Positions 1 through 8,739 of a stretch of DNA of 64,000 bases are shown here, in pieces. The notes under the pieces were generated by a model. That model searched no databases, was not told the origin of the DNA, and was given only the letters and a program-made list of their open reading frames with translations. Positions within the stretch are counted from its first letter, which is position 1; every line of letters starts with the position of its first letter. Where the stretch lies: the NCBI RefSeq assembly GCF_030546805.1, contig NZ_JAUOPC010000002.1:62001-126000 (forward strand). Reading direction: 5' to 3'. The translations under genes were made by a program, and so were the position numbers. The DNA comes from Cyclobacterium sp. 1_MG-2023. GTDB taxonomy: Bacteria; Bacteroidota; Bacteroidia; Cytophagales; Cyclobacteriaceae.

Positions 1-630
1 CCTGATGTGGCTAAAATTCTTGGAATAAGTTACGACAAAGCAAATCGTTGGATTAAAACTTATTGGGATGGGAAATTGAGCAAGGATTTCCAAGAGCACT
101 ACTCATGGAAAGTAGATGGTTCGAGAGCAATTAGTTTCCATACACTAATTGAACTTTTTGTTATGGGGCAATTTAGTGATGCCGGGGTAAAACCTAATGA
201 TGTTATTATAGCTCACAAAGAACTTTCAAATGCTTATAATTCTCGATTTCCATTTGCACTACGAGAAGTTATTGATGGAATGAGAATGGATCCAGGTAGG
301 AAAAAAATATTTTGGGAAAAAGATGGTGCAGTCGCTAATTTAAATGGGTCAAAACAACTGAATCTTCATTTTATAAAGCTTTTTCTAATTAAATTGGATT
401 TTGATCATTCAAATATGGCCAATAAATTCTGGCCAATGGGTAAAGATCATTCTATAGTTATTGATCCAGAAAGGAAATTTGGTCATCCAATTCTTAATGG
501 TAGGAATATATATCCAGAAATTATCCACGGTCATTTTAAGGCAGGAGACTCCATTCAATTTATTTCTTACATTTTTGAAATTTCTGAGAAAGAAGTAAAG
601 GATGCCATTAAATATTGTGAGGCAGCATGA
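1..630 (+). CDS. DUF433-family antitoxin-like protein (5' partial)
   Basis: The reading frame is open from the first base, so the true start lies upstream; a GTG at position 7 is only the first start-like codon inside the window. The last 55 or so residues match the DUF433 pattern (IDPERKFGHPILNGRNIYPE, then an alternating helical segment ending in DAIKYCEAA). DUF433 proteins are usually antitoxins of PIN-domain toxins. The N-terminal part (AKILGISYDKANRWI) looks like a helix-turn-helix, fitting autoregulation by DNA binding. The stop overlaps the start of the PIN-like gene by 4 bp, the usual antitoxin-then-toxin layout. The family call is good; antitoxin function is inferred. Confidence 0.7.
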   Translation, partial: PDVAKILGISYDKANRWIKTYWDGKLSKDFQEHYSWKVDGSRAISFHTLIELFVMGQFSDAGVKPNDVIIAHKELSNAYNSRFPFALREVIDGMRMDPGRKKIFWEKDGAVANLNGSKQLNLHFIKLFLIKLDFDHSNMANKFWPMGKDHSIVIDPERKFGHPILNGRNIYPEIIHGHFKAGDSIQFISYIFEISEKEVKDAIKYCEAA

Positions 631-1052
631 TCATCTATGTTGATGAGAATATGGCCCCGGTACTGGCTAAAGGTTTCAATATTCTTCAAACACCTTTAAA
701 TCTTCAATTAAAAATTAGTGATCCCATTGAAATTAAATCTATAAAGGAGGTCTTTGGGGAAGGAGCTCTTGATGAAGATTGGATTCCCTTGGCTGGCAAG
801 CAGGGAGCTTGTGTGTTGACTCAGGATTATAATATCAATAGAATAAAACATCAGCGAGATTTGTGTGAAAAGCATGGACTGGGGATGTTTTATTTTAGAC
901 CCCCTTCCAAATCAGGGTTTTCGTATTGGGGTATGGTGAAGCTTTTAGTTAGACATTGGGAAGAAATCATTAAAACCGCATCTAGGAAACCTAGACCTTT
1001 TTCCTATAAAATCACCTCCAGGTCAACTGGGTTAGAAAACATGGACGATTAA
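627..1052 (+). CDS. PIN-like domain toxin partner of DUF433 protein
   Basis: A 141-residue protein starting IIYVDENMAP, the opening of DUF5615/PIN-like ribonucleases. Acidic residues D6, D51 and D67 (in VLTQDYNI) are in suitable places for the PIN metal site. PIN-like toxins are usually RNases kept inactive by their antitoxin. The gene overlaps the DUF433 gene by 4 bp and the hsdS start by 1 bp (TAATG), so toxin, antitoxin and specificity subunit are translationally coupled. Its substrate is unknown. It may serve as an addiction module stabilising the restriction locus (inference). Confidence 0.65.
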   Translation: MIIYVDENMAPVLAKGFNILQTPLNLQLKISDPIEIKSIKEVFGEGALDEDWIPLAGKQGACVLTQDYNINRIKHQRDLCEKHGLGMFYFRPPSKSGFSYWGMVKLLVRHWEEIIKTASRKPRPFSYKITSRSTGLENMDD

Positions 1053-2245
1053 TGAAAAATGACTGGATTGAAGTTGAGTTAGGTGAAGTAGCAGATATCA
1101 TAAGTGGTAAAAATCAAAAGGAAGTAGAAAATCCGAATGGTGAATTTCCTATTTATGGAAGTGGAGGGGTTTTTGGATTTGCCGATCAGTATCTGTGCCC
1201 TCCGGGAACGACTGTAATCGGAAGAAAGGGAACGATTAACAATCCAATTTTTGTCAATGAAAAATTTTGGAATGTGGATACTGCTTTTGGAATTCATCCT
1301 TTTGAATACGTGCTTCCGAAACTACTATTTTACTTTTGTAAAGGGTTTAATTTTAAAAAACTAGACAAGAGTACTACCATACCAAGTCTCGCAAAAAGAG
1401 ATTTACTTAAGATTGACTTTCCATTAATTCCCCTCCCCGAGCAGCGAGCTATTGTAGCCCGGATTGAGGAGTTGTTTAGCGAGTTGGATCATGCCATCGC
1501 CAATCTCAAATCCGCTCAAGCCAAAATCGAAATCTACCGTCAAGCCGTCCTGAAAAAGGCTTTTGAGGGGGGATTTATGTCAAATTCAAATCAATTAACA
1601 AATGCCTTTGAAAATTGGAAAAGAATTAAGCTAGGAGAAATAATTAAAGTTTCAAGCGGAAAGGGTTTAACCTCAAATCAAATGGATGGAGGCAAATTTG
1701 CAGTTTATGGAGGTAATGGAAAAAATGGAAATCATTCTGAGTATTTATTTGAAGATCAAAAACTTATAATTGGTAGAGTTGGAGTCAGGTGCGGAGTTAC
1801 TCACATTACTCTTCCCTTTTCTTGGGTGACGGATAATGCACTTGTTGTTGAATTTAAGGAAGGAGAAAACCACTCTTTGAAATTCATGAAATTAAAACTT
1901 GAGTTTGAGAATTTAAACAAACTATCAAATTCAACTGCACAACCAGTAGTATCTGGATCAAAAATCTATCAATATGAAATAGACCTTCCAGGTTTTTTGG
2001 AACAAAACCAAATAGTCCAACAAATAGAATCAAGGTTTTCGGTTGCAGATAAGTTGGCAGAGACTATCCAGACCAATCTGTTGAAATCAGAATCACTACG
2101 GCAAAGTATATTAAAGAAAGCCTTTAAAGGCAAGCTGTTAACTGAGGGGGAGTTGGAATCCTGTCGTAAGGAAGCGGACTGGGAGCCCGCGGAGAAGCTG
2201 TTGGAGAGGATTAAGAATGAAAAAAGTAAAGCCAAGAAATCATGA
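1052..2245 (+). CDS. hsdS: Type I restriction-modification specificity subunit S
   Basis: A 397-residue HsdS with the usual two half-repeats. The first target recognition domain begins WIEVELGEVADIISGK (residues 5-20) and runs into the conserved helical spacer PLIPLPEQRAIVARIEELF (124-142); the second begins WKRIKLGEIIKVSSGKG (189-205) and ends with the C-terminal helix around ESLRQSILKKAFKGKL. HsdS chooses the DNA target and docks HsdM. Length is normal and both domains seem intact. The start overlaps the PIN gene stop and the end overlaps the next gene by 4 bp (ATGA), so expression is coupled on both sides. Confidence 0.93.
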   Translation: MKNDWIEVELGEVADIISGKNQKEVENPNGEFPIYGSGGVFGFADQYLCPPGTTVIGRKGTINNPIFVNEKFWNVDTAFGIHPFEYVLPKLLFYFCKGFNFKKLDKSTTIPSLAKRDLLKIDFPLIPLPEQRAIVARIEELFSELDHAIANLKSAQAKIEIYRQAVLKKAFEGGFMSNSNQLTNAFENWKRIKLGEIIKVSSGKGLTSNQMDGGKFAVYGGNGKNGNHSEYLFEDQKLIIGRVGVRCGVTHITLPFSWVTDNALVVEFKEGENHSLKFMKLKLEFENLNKLSNSTAQPVVSGSKIYQYEIDLPGFLEQNQIVQQIESRFSVADKLAETIQTNLLKSESLRQSILKKAFKGKLLTEGELESCRKEADWEPAEKLLERIKNEKSKAKKS

Positions 2246-3864
2246 CTTTTTCAGAAATAGTAAAAGAGCTTAATCGAAGAATCAAAGAAAGTGACTCTAT
2301 TTTACAGAACCTTCAATCAGAAAGATCGGAGAAAAAAGGTCTAAAAAGGGTTAGCAGTAAGTTTTTCAATGATCGGGAAGATATTCTCAATCAGGAATAC
2401 ACCTTCCATTACGGTGGTGGAGATGAATTTCAATTCAATATCGGGAAAGAGCCTGAATATGAGGGTGAACCTGTTTTTAGGTTTGGATTAGCATTCAATT
2501 TTCAGGCGAGCCAAAGTGTGCCTGATCCAATTGGGGTTCAGCAAAAGCAGATAGAAAGGTTTAATGAGCTTGTTAAAAAATATCCAGCTTATCTCTCAGA
2601 AAATGCATTTTGGATTTGGACCGCTCAGGGGCGTACAGAAAGCCATGAAGTTGGAAAGATTCAAGAACCAGATATTAAACTGGGCAATTTTCTATTCATA
2701 GGTAATTCTATCGCTAAAGTGCCAAACGAAATTACTGAAGATGATATTGAGTTAATTATAGATGAGCTAGAGTACCTTTACCCCGTTTATGAATATGTTC
2801 AATTAGGATTATATTCCGCAATTAGACTTGAAAAGATTGCAAGAATTTGTTTCAATTCAGAAGGTTGGGTAAAACCGTCAGGTACAAAAGGAAAAAGCAA
2901 AACAGCTAATACTCATGAAGCTAAATACGGCTTTGGACATGAAGAATGGTTGTTTGATTTTTCGAAACTAATTAAGGGATACCACTACGCTTCTCTAGAA
3001 CCCATCCATAAATACAGGGATAAATACACCAATGAGGTTTTCAATATTCACCTTTACACGATAAACGGTACCACAAAAAAACGCTATTGGATAGGTGAAT
3101 TGAGGGATGTAGAAGTGATTGATTATGATCATACCAAAAAGGCCATTGCTGAATATAAAAAGAATGGCTGGTACAAAGAGATGGAGGAGCAGTTGAATGA
3201 TTTAGGGATACCGACAAATTTTTTGAACAAATGGGCAGACGATATTCTATTCAATGTCAGATTTAAGCCTGAGAATGCACATATTTTTGAAGAAAATATT
3301 GAAGTGGAGGCAAATGATAATGCAATTCCAAGTGCTAGGTATAATCTTTTAAACTATAAGGGGCTTCCGAAAGAACTCGAAGAATATCATGATGAACCTG
3401 ATTTTGGCCCATCTTCAGAGAATTATGGTATTCCTAAATTTGCAGAATCCTCAAAAAGAGTGAGTGGGCCTAGGATATCAGAAATTCCTCATATTCACTA
3501 TAGAATAACCGAAGGGCTTTATAAATACTTAAAAAAAGAAGGGTATAAGGTTGAATATGAAAGAAAAGTCAATATTTCTTCCAAAGTGGACATGATTGCC
3601 TGGGAAGAAAAGAAAGCGACTTTTTTTGAAATCAAGACTTATCCTAGTACCAAAGCCTGTATTAGGGAAGCTTTAGGGCAAATATTGGAATACTCTCTTT
3701 ACCCATCAGACAACAAAGCATATAAGCTTGTTATTGTTTCGCAGAACAGGAGTGCTGGTCCAGATCAAAAATACATTAGACATCTTAGGGAGTCCTTAAA
3801 TCTCAATTTGGAATATTGGGGTTTTGATTATGAAAAAAATGAAATTATTGAAATCATCAAATAA
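2242..3864 (+). CDS. Unknown protein with C-terminal PD-(D/E)XK-like nuclease domain
   Basis: 540 residues, translationally coupled to hsdS (ATGA overlap) and 3 bp before hsdM. The last 115 residues carry a restriction-nuclease-like signature: D450 in KVDMIAW, E463-x-K465 in TFFEIKTY and a helix with Q480 in GQILEYS, as in PD-(D/E)XK folds of the Mrr/DUF3883 kind. The first 420 residues are charged, mixed alpha/beta, without signal peptide or membrane segment, and I do not recognise them. There is no helicase motif, so it is not a normal HsdR. It could be an accessory nuclease of the type I system or an independent defence effector; both are inference. Confidence 0.6.
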   Translation: MTFSEIVKELNRRIKESDSILQNLQSERSEKKGLKRVSSKFFNDREDILNQEYTFHYGGGDEFQFNIGKEPEYEGEPVFRFGLAFNFQASQSVPDPIGVQQKQIERFNELVKKYPAYLSENAFWIWTAQGRTESHEVGKIQEPDIKLGNFLFIGNSIAKVPNEITEDDIELIIDELEYLYPVYEYVQLGLYSAIRLEKIARICFNSEGWVKPSGTKGKSKTANTHEAKYGFGHEEWLFDFSKLIKGYHYASLEPIHKYRDKYTNEVFNIHLYTINGTTKKRYWIGELRDVEVIDYDHTKKAIAEYKKNGWYKEMEEQLNDLGIPTNFLNKWADDILFNVRFKPENAHIFEENIEVEANDNAIPSARYNLLNYKGLPKELEEYHDEPDFGPSSENYGIPKFAESSKRVSGPRISEIPHIHYRITEGLYKYLKKEGYKVEYERKVNISSKVDMIAWEEKKATFFEIKTYPSTKACIREALGQILEYSLYPSDNKAYKLVIVSQNRSAGPDQKYIRHLRESLNLNLEYWGFDYEKNEIIEIIK

Positions 3865-3867
3865 AAA

Positions 3868-5382
3868 ATGACCGAATCAGCATTAATATCAAAAGTCTGG
3901 AATTTTGCGAATGTGCTCCGTGATGATGGCGTAGGCTATGGAGATTACTTGGAGCAGATTACCTATTTGCTCTTCCTGAAGATGGCGGATGAAATGTCCA
4001 AGCCACCTTATTCCAAGAAAATGACTTTCCCTAGGATTAAGGATACGGAAGGAACTGAGCTTGAAGATGGAGAGCTTTGTGATTGGGAGACCCTTTCCAA
4101 AAAAAGAGGAGCAGAATTGGAGGCGTACTATTCACAGATGCTTCGCTCACTGGGAACAGAGAAAGGAATTCTTGGCCAGATCTTTACCAAGTCACAGAAC
4201 AAAATCCAAGATCCGGCAAAACTCCTTCGTGTGATCGATATGATTGGCAAGGAGCAATGGACTATGGTAGGAGCAGATATAAAAGGTGATATCTATGAAG
4301 GGCTGTTGGAGAAAAATGCATCCGATACTAAATCCGGTGCAGGACAGTATTTTACCCCAAGGGCATTGATTCAAGCTATGGTGGAATGCTTGGCACCTAA
4401 GCCAGGCAAGAAAATCCATGATCCAAGTTGCGGTACAGGAGGCTTTTTCCTTGCAGCTTACGATTACATCATAAATCACCATTCATTAGACAGCGACCAA
4501 AAGAAGTTTCTTAAAAACAGCACCTTCTCAGGAAATGAGATTGTTGCCGGAACAAGAAGGTTGTGTCTGATGAATATGTTCCTTCACAACATCGGAGAAA
4601 TTGACGGAGAAACTTTTATCTCTCCAAATGATGCATTGATAGCAGATGAAGGCATTCGGGTTGATTACGTGCTTGCAAACCCTCCATTTGGGAAGAAGAG
4701 CAGCATGACAATCACCAATGAGGAAGGCGAACAAGAGAAACAAGATCTCAGCTATAACAGACAGGACTTCTGGGCCTCCACATCCAACAAGCAACTGAAC
4801 TTCCTGCAACATATCCGATCACTACTGAAGATAACAGGTGAGGCAGCGGTGGTGTTGCCAGACAATGTGTTGTTTGAAGGAGGAGCCGGAGAAACAGTCC
4901 GTAAAGAGCTGTTGAAAACAACCGAACTACATACTATCCTTCGTCTTCCTACAGGGATTTTCTATGCAAATGGAGTGAAAGCGAACGTTCTTTTCTTTGA
5001 TAATAAGCCTGCATCTAAAGAAGCTTGGACCAGGGATGTTTGGATTTACGATTACCGGACAAACATCCATCATACCCTGAAGAAGGGAACCATGCAACTA
5101 GAGGATTTGCGTGACTTTATCACGCTGTACAATCCCTCCAATCGACACAAACGAACTGAAACATACACTGATTCAAATCCCGACGGGCGTTGGAGGAAAT
5201 TCAGTTATGAAGAAATCATCGCCAGAGACAAAACCAACCTTGATATCTTCTGGCTCAAAGATAAAAGCCTTGCAGATCTGGACAATCTACCCGATCCGGA
5301 TGAATTGGCTTTAGAGATACTGGAAGATGTGGAGGCTGCTTTGGAGGGGTTTCGGGGGATAGTTGGGATATTGGAAAAGTAA
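3868..5382 (+). CDS. hsdM: Type I restriction-modification DNA methyltransferase subunit M
   Basis: 504-residue N6-adenine methyltransferase. The N-terminal HsdM helical domain (about 1-135) is followed by the catalytic domain with QYFTP (160-164), the SAM-binding motif I DPSCGTGGF (185-193) and the catalytic motif NPPF (271-274). With HsdS it would methylate adenine in the host target sequence. The gene sits last in the visible operon, after the nuclease-like gene. No hsdR follows it; the next 746 bp are non-coding. If HsdR exists, it should lie upstream of the window. Confidence 0.95.
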   Translation: MTESALISKVWNFANVLRDDGVGYGDYLEQITYLLFLKMADEMSKPPYSKKMTFPRIKDTEGTELEDGELCDWETLSKKRGAELEAYYSQMLRSLGTEKGILGQIFTKSQNKIQDPAKLLRVIDMIGKEQWTMVGADIKGDIYEGLLEKNASDTKSGAGQYFTPRALIQAMVECLAPKPGKKIHDPSCGTGGFFLAAYDYIINHHSLDSDQKKFLKNSTFSGNEIVAGTRRLCLMNMFLHNIGEIDGETFISPNDALIADEGIRVDYVLANPPFGKKSSMTITNEEGEQEKQDLSYNRQDFWASTSNKQLNFLQHIRSLLKITGEAAVVLPDNVLFEGGAGETVRKELLKTTELHTILRLPTGIFYANGVKANVLFFDNKPASKEAWTRDVWIYDYRTNIHHTLKKGTMQLEDLRDFITLYNPSNRHKRTETYTDSNPDGRWRKFSYEEIIARDKTNLDIFWLKDKSLADLDNLPDPDELALEILEDVEAALEGFRGIVGILEK

Positions 5383-6128
5383 TAAATATCAAAATTGTCC
5401 TTAGATGAACTAAAAAATAACTTTCATCCTCACTTTGCCACATCTTTTTATTATCGCAATTGGCATTATGAATCCTATAGTGCCAAATTGCAATATCTAG
5501 ATGAATACAATGAAAATTCAAAAAAATGAAAGAAAATTTCATGAAAAATTTAAAATAATGGAAGACAAAAATAATTACTAAATAATATTGGCATTGTTCC
5601 ACTCACATTTTAAAGGGAAACCTATTTTTTAAATGCAACCAAACGATTGAAATGGTCCAGAATTGCTTCGGAGTAACTTCTAACTAATATTTCTTACGAA
5701 ATCCATATTCATTCAAGGTATTGAAACAATAAAAGGTGGAATTAAAGTGTGATTTCTCCTATATCTGGAAACCGTAATCTAGTGCTATTGTACCTGATAA
5801 GGTTCATTGGGTTTTTTTTAAAAAGAAGCGAATTTAATAGAGAATTGCAATCTTTAATAAAGGTGATTTCCAGAGTTTTAGGATTGTTTAGTTTACACTA
5901 TTTCTTTTACTATCTATAGGGATAAATGTAGTTTCCGGTGGAGTAAACTAGGTTTCCGTACCGTAAACTATTTTAGGTACCCGATTGAAAACTAGCAAAC
6001 ATCTCACAGGCTAAACACTAAGAGCATGAGTATTCCATTCGTAAATTACTGACAACCTATTTATTCAACTGGTATAACTAACTTCCCCCAGTATTTTTTT
6101 ATATTTATGAATAAAATAGGTGGTCAAC
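5383..6128. other. Intergenic gap between hsdM and terminase gene
   Basis: About 750 bp of AT-rich DNA with no convincing gene on either strand. A minus-strand frame at 5255-5602 runs into hsdM and has no family resemblance. The gap contains the paired 20-bp repeats at 5931-5970 and, close to the terminase start, an imperfect inverted repeat (CCTATTTATTC at 6056-6066, GAATAAAATAGG at 6109-6120). It probably marks the junction between the restriction operon and a separate satellite-like element. Confidence 0.5.
5931..5970 (+). repeat. Two tandem ~20-bp repeats, candidate operator
   Basis: GTTTCCGGTGGAGTAAACTA (5931-5950) is followed by GTTTCCGTACCGTAAACTA (5952-5970): conserved ends GTTTCCG and GTAAACTA with a variable centre. 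An inverted copy of the last part, TAGTTTAC, lies at 5889-5896. The 21-bp spacing is about two helical turns, so a cooperative repressor site or replication iteron is possible. Function is inferred. Confidence 0.45.
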
Positions 6129-6578
6129 ATGAAAAAAATATTTGACGTAGGTGGTGCTGAAGTTCGCCTAACCGAAAAAGAATTCCGTTTTGCAGAGCAT
6201 TACCTATGCTCTTTCAATGCTACGGAGGCAGCCAAAGAGGCTGGGTATAGCCATCATTCTGCAAGGCAACAAGGCTATCAAAACCTTACAAAACCTTACA
6301 TCAAAGAATATCTTCAGCATAGGGCCAGTCCCCATTTAAAAAGCCTTGAGGTCACCCAGGAAAGGATCATTAAGGAGTTGGCTACAATCGCATTTTCCAA
6401 TGTTGGCGATTTTCTGAATTCAGATTGGTCGCTCAAAAATTTAGAAGACCTTGGCAACGGAAAAACTGGGGCTATCAAAACGGTGAAGAAGTCAGAGAAT
6501 GGCCATGGGCTGCAGTTGTTTGATAAATTGGCGGCTTTGGAAAAGCTTTGGGAGTTGACAAATATAAATGGTGGATAA
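6129..6578 (+). CDS. Phage terminase small subunit
   Basis: About 149 residues. The core LTEKEFRFAEHYLCSFNATE followed by AAKEAGYS matches the Terminase_2 family, a helix-turn-helix DNA-binding domain that recognises pac/cos sites and brings the large terminase to phage DNA. The ATG at 6129 is preferred over the GTG at 6120 because an AGGTGG ribosome-binding-like site sits about 6 nt upstream of it. The next gene starts immediately after the stop (TAAATG). No large terminase is present, so it either redirects a helper phage packaging machine, as in satellites, or is a prophage remnant. Confidence 0.8.
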   Translation: MKKIFDVGGAEVRLTEKEFRFAEHYLCSFNATEAAKEAGYSHHSARQQGYQNLTKPYIKEYLQHRASPHLKSLEVTQERIIKELATIAFSNVGDFLNSDWSLKNLEDLGNGKTGAIKTVKKSENGHGLQLFDKLAALEKLWELTNINGG

Positions 6579-7391
6579 ATGGGAAATAAGTTTTTGCAGT
6601 CTGCAATTGACTCATGGATTTCCCAGGCTCCTTCACTAGGCAAGTATTTTAATAATAACAGGTTTGCAAAACCATTTATAGAATTGGCATACCATGCAAT
6701 TAAGTCTCCTGAATTTTGGGCTGAGCATGCGGAGGATTTTATTGATGGGTTGGTTTTTCTAAAGTTTGGTTTTGCAAAAAGTAATGATGATTATTTAGAA
6801 AATGCGGAAAAATGTTTGCGTCCGGTAAAGGATAAAATCATTGAACGTTTAAAATCTAAATCTTTCCAAAAAACATTGATTTCAAGGAATGTAACAGGAG
6901 AAGAGAGGCTTCCTATTCGGGTTCCTGAAATATACATCACTGTTAAGGAGTTATTGGCACTTAACGAGAGGTTAAAAGGATTTATTTTGACTGATGATGA
7001 TGTTTCGAAACTCAAACAACATCTTTTGAAAGACAAAATAGATAGCTGGGGGCTGAATGATGAGAATAATGAAAGCTTAAATCTTCCGCTTAAATTGTAT
7101 TACCCCAATATTTTTAATCCGAATGGATTCTTACTTTTTGATTACTTGATGAAAGATCAAAAATATAGTGGGCGAGGAGTCGTTACCGATATAAATTTTT
7201 TTTACCTAAAAATGGTATCGGATAGATATATACATGCAAAGGAAGAGGATTTTAAGAGATGGTTTGCGGAATATTATCCTGATTTCACAGAAATTGATAG
7301 GTTTCACAAATTAAGTAGGATCAAACCGAATGCCCAGAGGGTTGATCGATATAAGTCTGGTTTAGACTATATTAAATCGTATAAAGTTTAA
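6579..7391 (+). CDS. Unknown protein in satellite-like element
   Basis: 270 residues, starting at the base after the terminase stop, so almost certainly co-translated with it. It has no signal peptide, membrane segment or motif I recognise. It is rich in aromatic and charged residues, with predicted helices, and ends in a basic, tyrosine-containing tail (RVDRYKSGLDYIKSYKV). Position suggests a role in packaging, helper-phage interference or replication of the element, but this is only association. Confidence 0.55.
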   Translation: MGNKFLQSAIDSWISQAPSLGKYFNNNRFAKPFIELAYHAIKSPEFWAEHAEDFIDGLVFLKFGFAKSNDDYLENAEKCLRPVKDKIIERLKSKSFQKTLISRNVTGEERLPIRVPEIYITVKELLALNERLKGFILTDDDVSKLKQHLLKDKIDSWGLNDENNESLNLPLKLYYPNIFNPNGFLLFDYLMKDQKYSGRGVVTDINFFYLKMVSDRYIHAKEEDFKRWFAEYYPDFTEIDRFHKLSRIKPNAQRVDRYKSGLDYIKSYKV

Positions 7392-7401
7392 TTTTTTTTC
7401 T

Positions 7402-7421
7402 TTGTACAGCAAACTGTACAA
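7402..7421. promoter_or_regulatory. Perfect 20-bp palindrome before HTH gene
   Basis: TTGTACAG (7402-7409) and CTGTACAA (7414-7421) form 8-bp perfect inverted arms around CAAA, preceded by a run of eight T. It lies 41 bp upstream of the HTH gene and downstream of the unknown gene. It may be an operator for the HTH protein, a nicking hairpin for the Rep-like protein, or a weak terminator read on the minus strand. The palindrome is seen; the role is inferred. Confidence 0.6.
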
Positions 7422-7461
7422 GTAGGTTGATTCCTTGCTGCCGAATCAAATATGATACGGT

Positions 7462-7752
7462 ATGCAGACCATCCAAATTACACAACTTTCTCCCGAACAA
7501 TTCGAGGAGGCCATTAGAAAAGCTGTAAGGTCTCAATTAGAAACCTTAAAAAAGGAAATCAATCCCCAACAGCCCAAAGAAGAATACCTTTCTCGGAAGG
7601 AGGTTTCTGAGCTATTAAAAATCGAATTGAGTACCCTCCACAATTGGTGTAAAAAAGGGAAACTTCATCCTTATGGTATAGGGAATCGAGTCTATTTTTT
7701 GAGGTCGGATATTGAAAAGGCGTTGAAACCTTTAAATAGACAGGAACTATGA
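7462..7752 (+). CDS. AlpA/excisionase-family helix-turn-helix protein
   Basis: 96 residues: a charged N-terminal helix (about 8-32), then the HTH_17-type segment YLSRKEVSELLKIELSTLHN (41-60), a WCKKGKLHPYGIG turn and the wing-like end RVYFLRSDIEKAL. Members act as excisionases, transcription regulators or partners of Rep proteins on mobile elements. It stands 57 bp before the Rep-like gene and is probably co-transcribed. The palindrome at 7402-7421 is a plausible binding site. Confidence 0.8.
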   Translation: MQTIQITQLSPEQFEEAIRKAVRSQLETLKKEINPQQPKEEYLSRKEVSELLKIELSTLHNWCKKGKLHPYGIGNRVYFLRSDIEKALKPLNRQEL

Positions 7753-7809
7753 AGAGAGATAATAATTTTTCTTCCTTCACTATATTCTTTCAAGTTTAAC
7801 GCCATTAAA

Positions 7810-8739
7810 ATGATTGATGACGTTACACTAAAATGGCAAATTGATCCCCCCGAGCAGGAATGGGAGAGGACCAGAGAACCTTTCTATTATTTGGGATTTT
7901 TATTTGATCCTTCTTACAGGGATGGGTTTATAATTAAGTACGTCTCAAAATTCAGAAATTTGAGATTGGTTATAAAAGATGATATTTTTCTGATTTCTGG
8001 CTCTTGGCATAAATTTCACCATAGAGGAAATTATGGTGATTATACCTTGAAGGAGATTATAGAAACTATCGAGGAACTGAAAGAACGATTTGGTGAGAAA
8101 TTCTTAAACGCTGAAATCACCAAGTTGACGATAGGGTGTAACGTTAGTCTAGAAGCCAATAAAATACTGCCTAAAATTATTGGGATTAATGGTAAAAAAC
8201 CTTCAGATATGTTAGGGGGTACCAACCACCAACCTTATGGGAAGTATTTTAAAATGACTTTCTACAGGTTTAAGGTTTATGATAAGCAGTTTGAGGTAAA
8301 AAATCATGATGGTATAAAAATACCCCATGTTCTGAGGCTGGAAAAAGAGATAAAGATGAAAGGGGCCAGGAAACGAGCAAATAATCCAATTACCATTATT
8401 TCGGCTCTTGATCTTTTGAAACCGGAATTTTCATTTTTTTGTCAAACTGAGATGAAAGAATTCACCCAAAAATTAGAATTCTCAAAAGTTTTAATAGTCA
8501 GTGATTTAGATAAAGCAGCTGACATAGAAATTTATAAGTTGATGGGTGACATGGATTCAAGGCTGGCTTATAAAAAACTAGCTAACCCCAAAACCTATCG
8601 GTCAAAGCTAAAGAGATTTCAAGAATTGAAACAGAATTTTTCCCACTCCGATCCAGATCTAAGTGATTTAGTATCAAAAAAAGTTGAGGAAAAGATTTCG
8701 GAGTTGGTTGCCAGATCTCCACTTCTTAAAACAGGCTGA
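7810..8739 (+). CDS. Rolling-circle replication initiator-like protein
   Basis: 309 residues. The middle contains SGSWHKFHHRGNYGDYTLKE (63-82), a YDK segment (157-159) and HVLRLEKEIK (173-182). This order (small-residue-HKF-GN, YDK, LRxE) resembles filamentous-phage G2P/X and Rep_trans-type initiators, where a tyrosine nicks the origin. Y157 would be the candidate nucleophile. There is no membrane segment. It forms a pair with the upstream HTH gene, a common layout in small mobile elements. The family assignment rests on pattern recognition and could be wrong. Confidence 0.5.
   Translation: MIDDVTLKWQIDPPEQEWERTREPFYYLGFLFDPSYRDGFIIKYVSKFRNLRLVIKDDIFLISGSWHKFHHRGNYGDYTLKEIIETIEELKERFGEKFLNAEITKLTIGCNVSLEANKILPKIIGINGKKPSDMLGGTNHQPYGKYFKMTFYRFKVYDKQFEVKNHDGIKIPHVLRLEKEIKMKGARKRANNPITIISALDLLKPEFSFFCQTEMKEFTQKLEFSKVLIVSDLDKAADIEIYKLMGDMDSRLAYKKLANPKTYRSKLKRFQELKQNFSHSDPDLSDLVSKKVEEKISELVARSPLLKTG

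Noticed and set aside
2242-3864. Calling this gene hsdR
   Set aside because: It lacks Walker and DEAD-box helicase motifs and is about half the usual HsdR length.
5255-5602. Minus-strand frame of 115 codons after hsdM
   Set aside because: Overlaps the hsdM 3' end, has a low-complexity aromatic composition and no recognisable motif.
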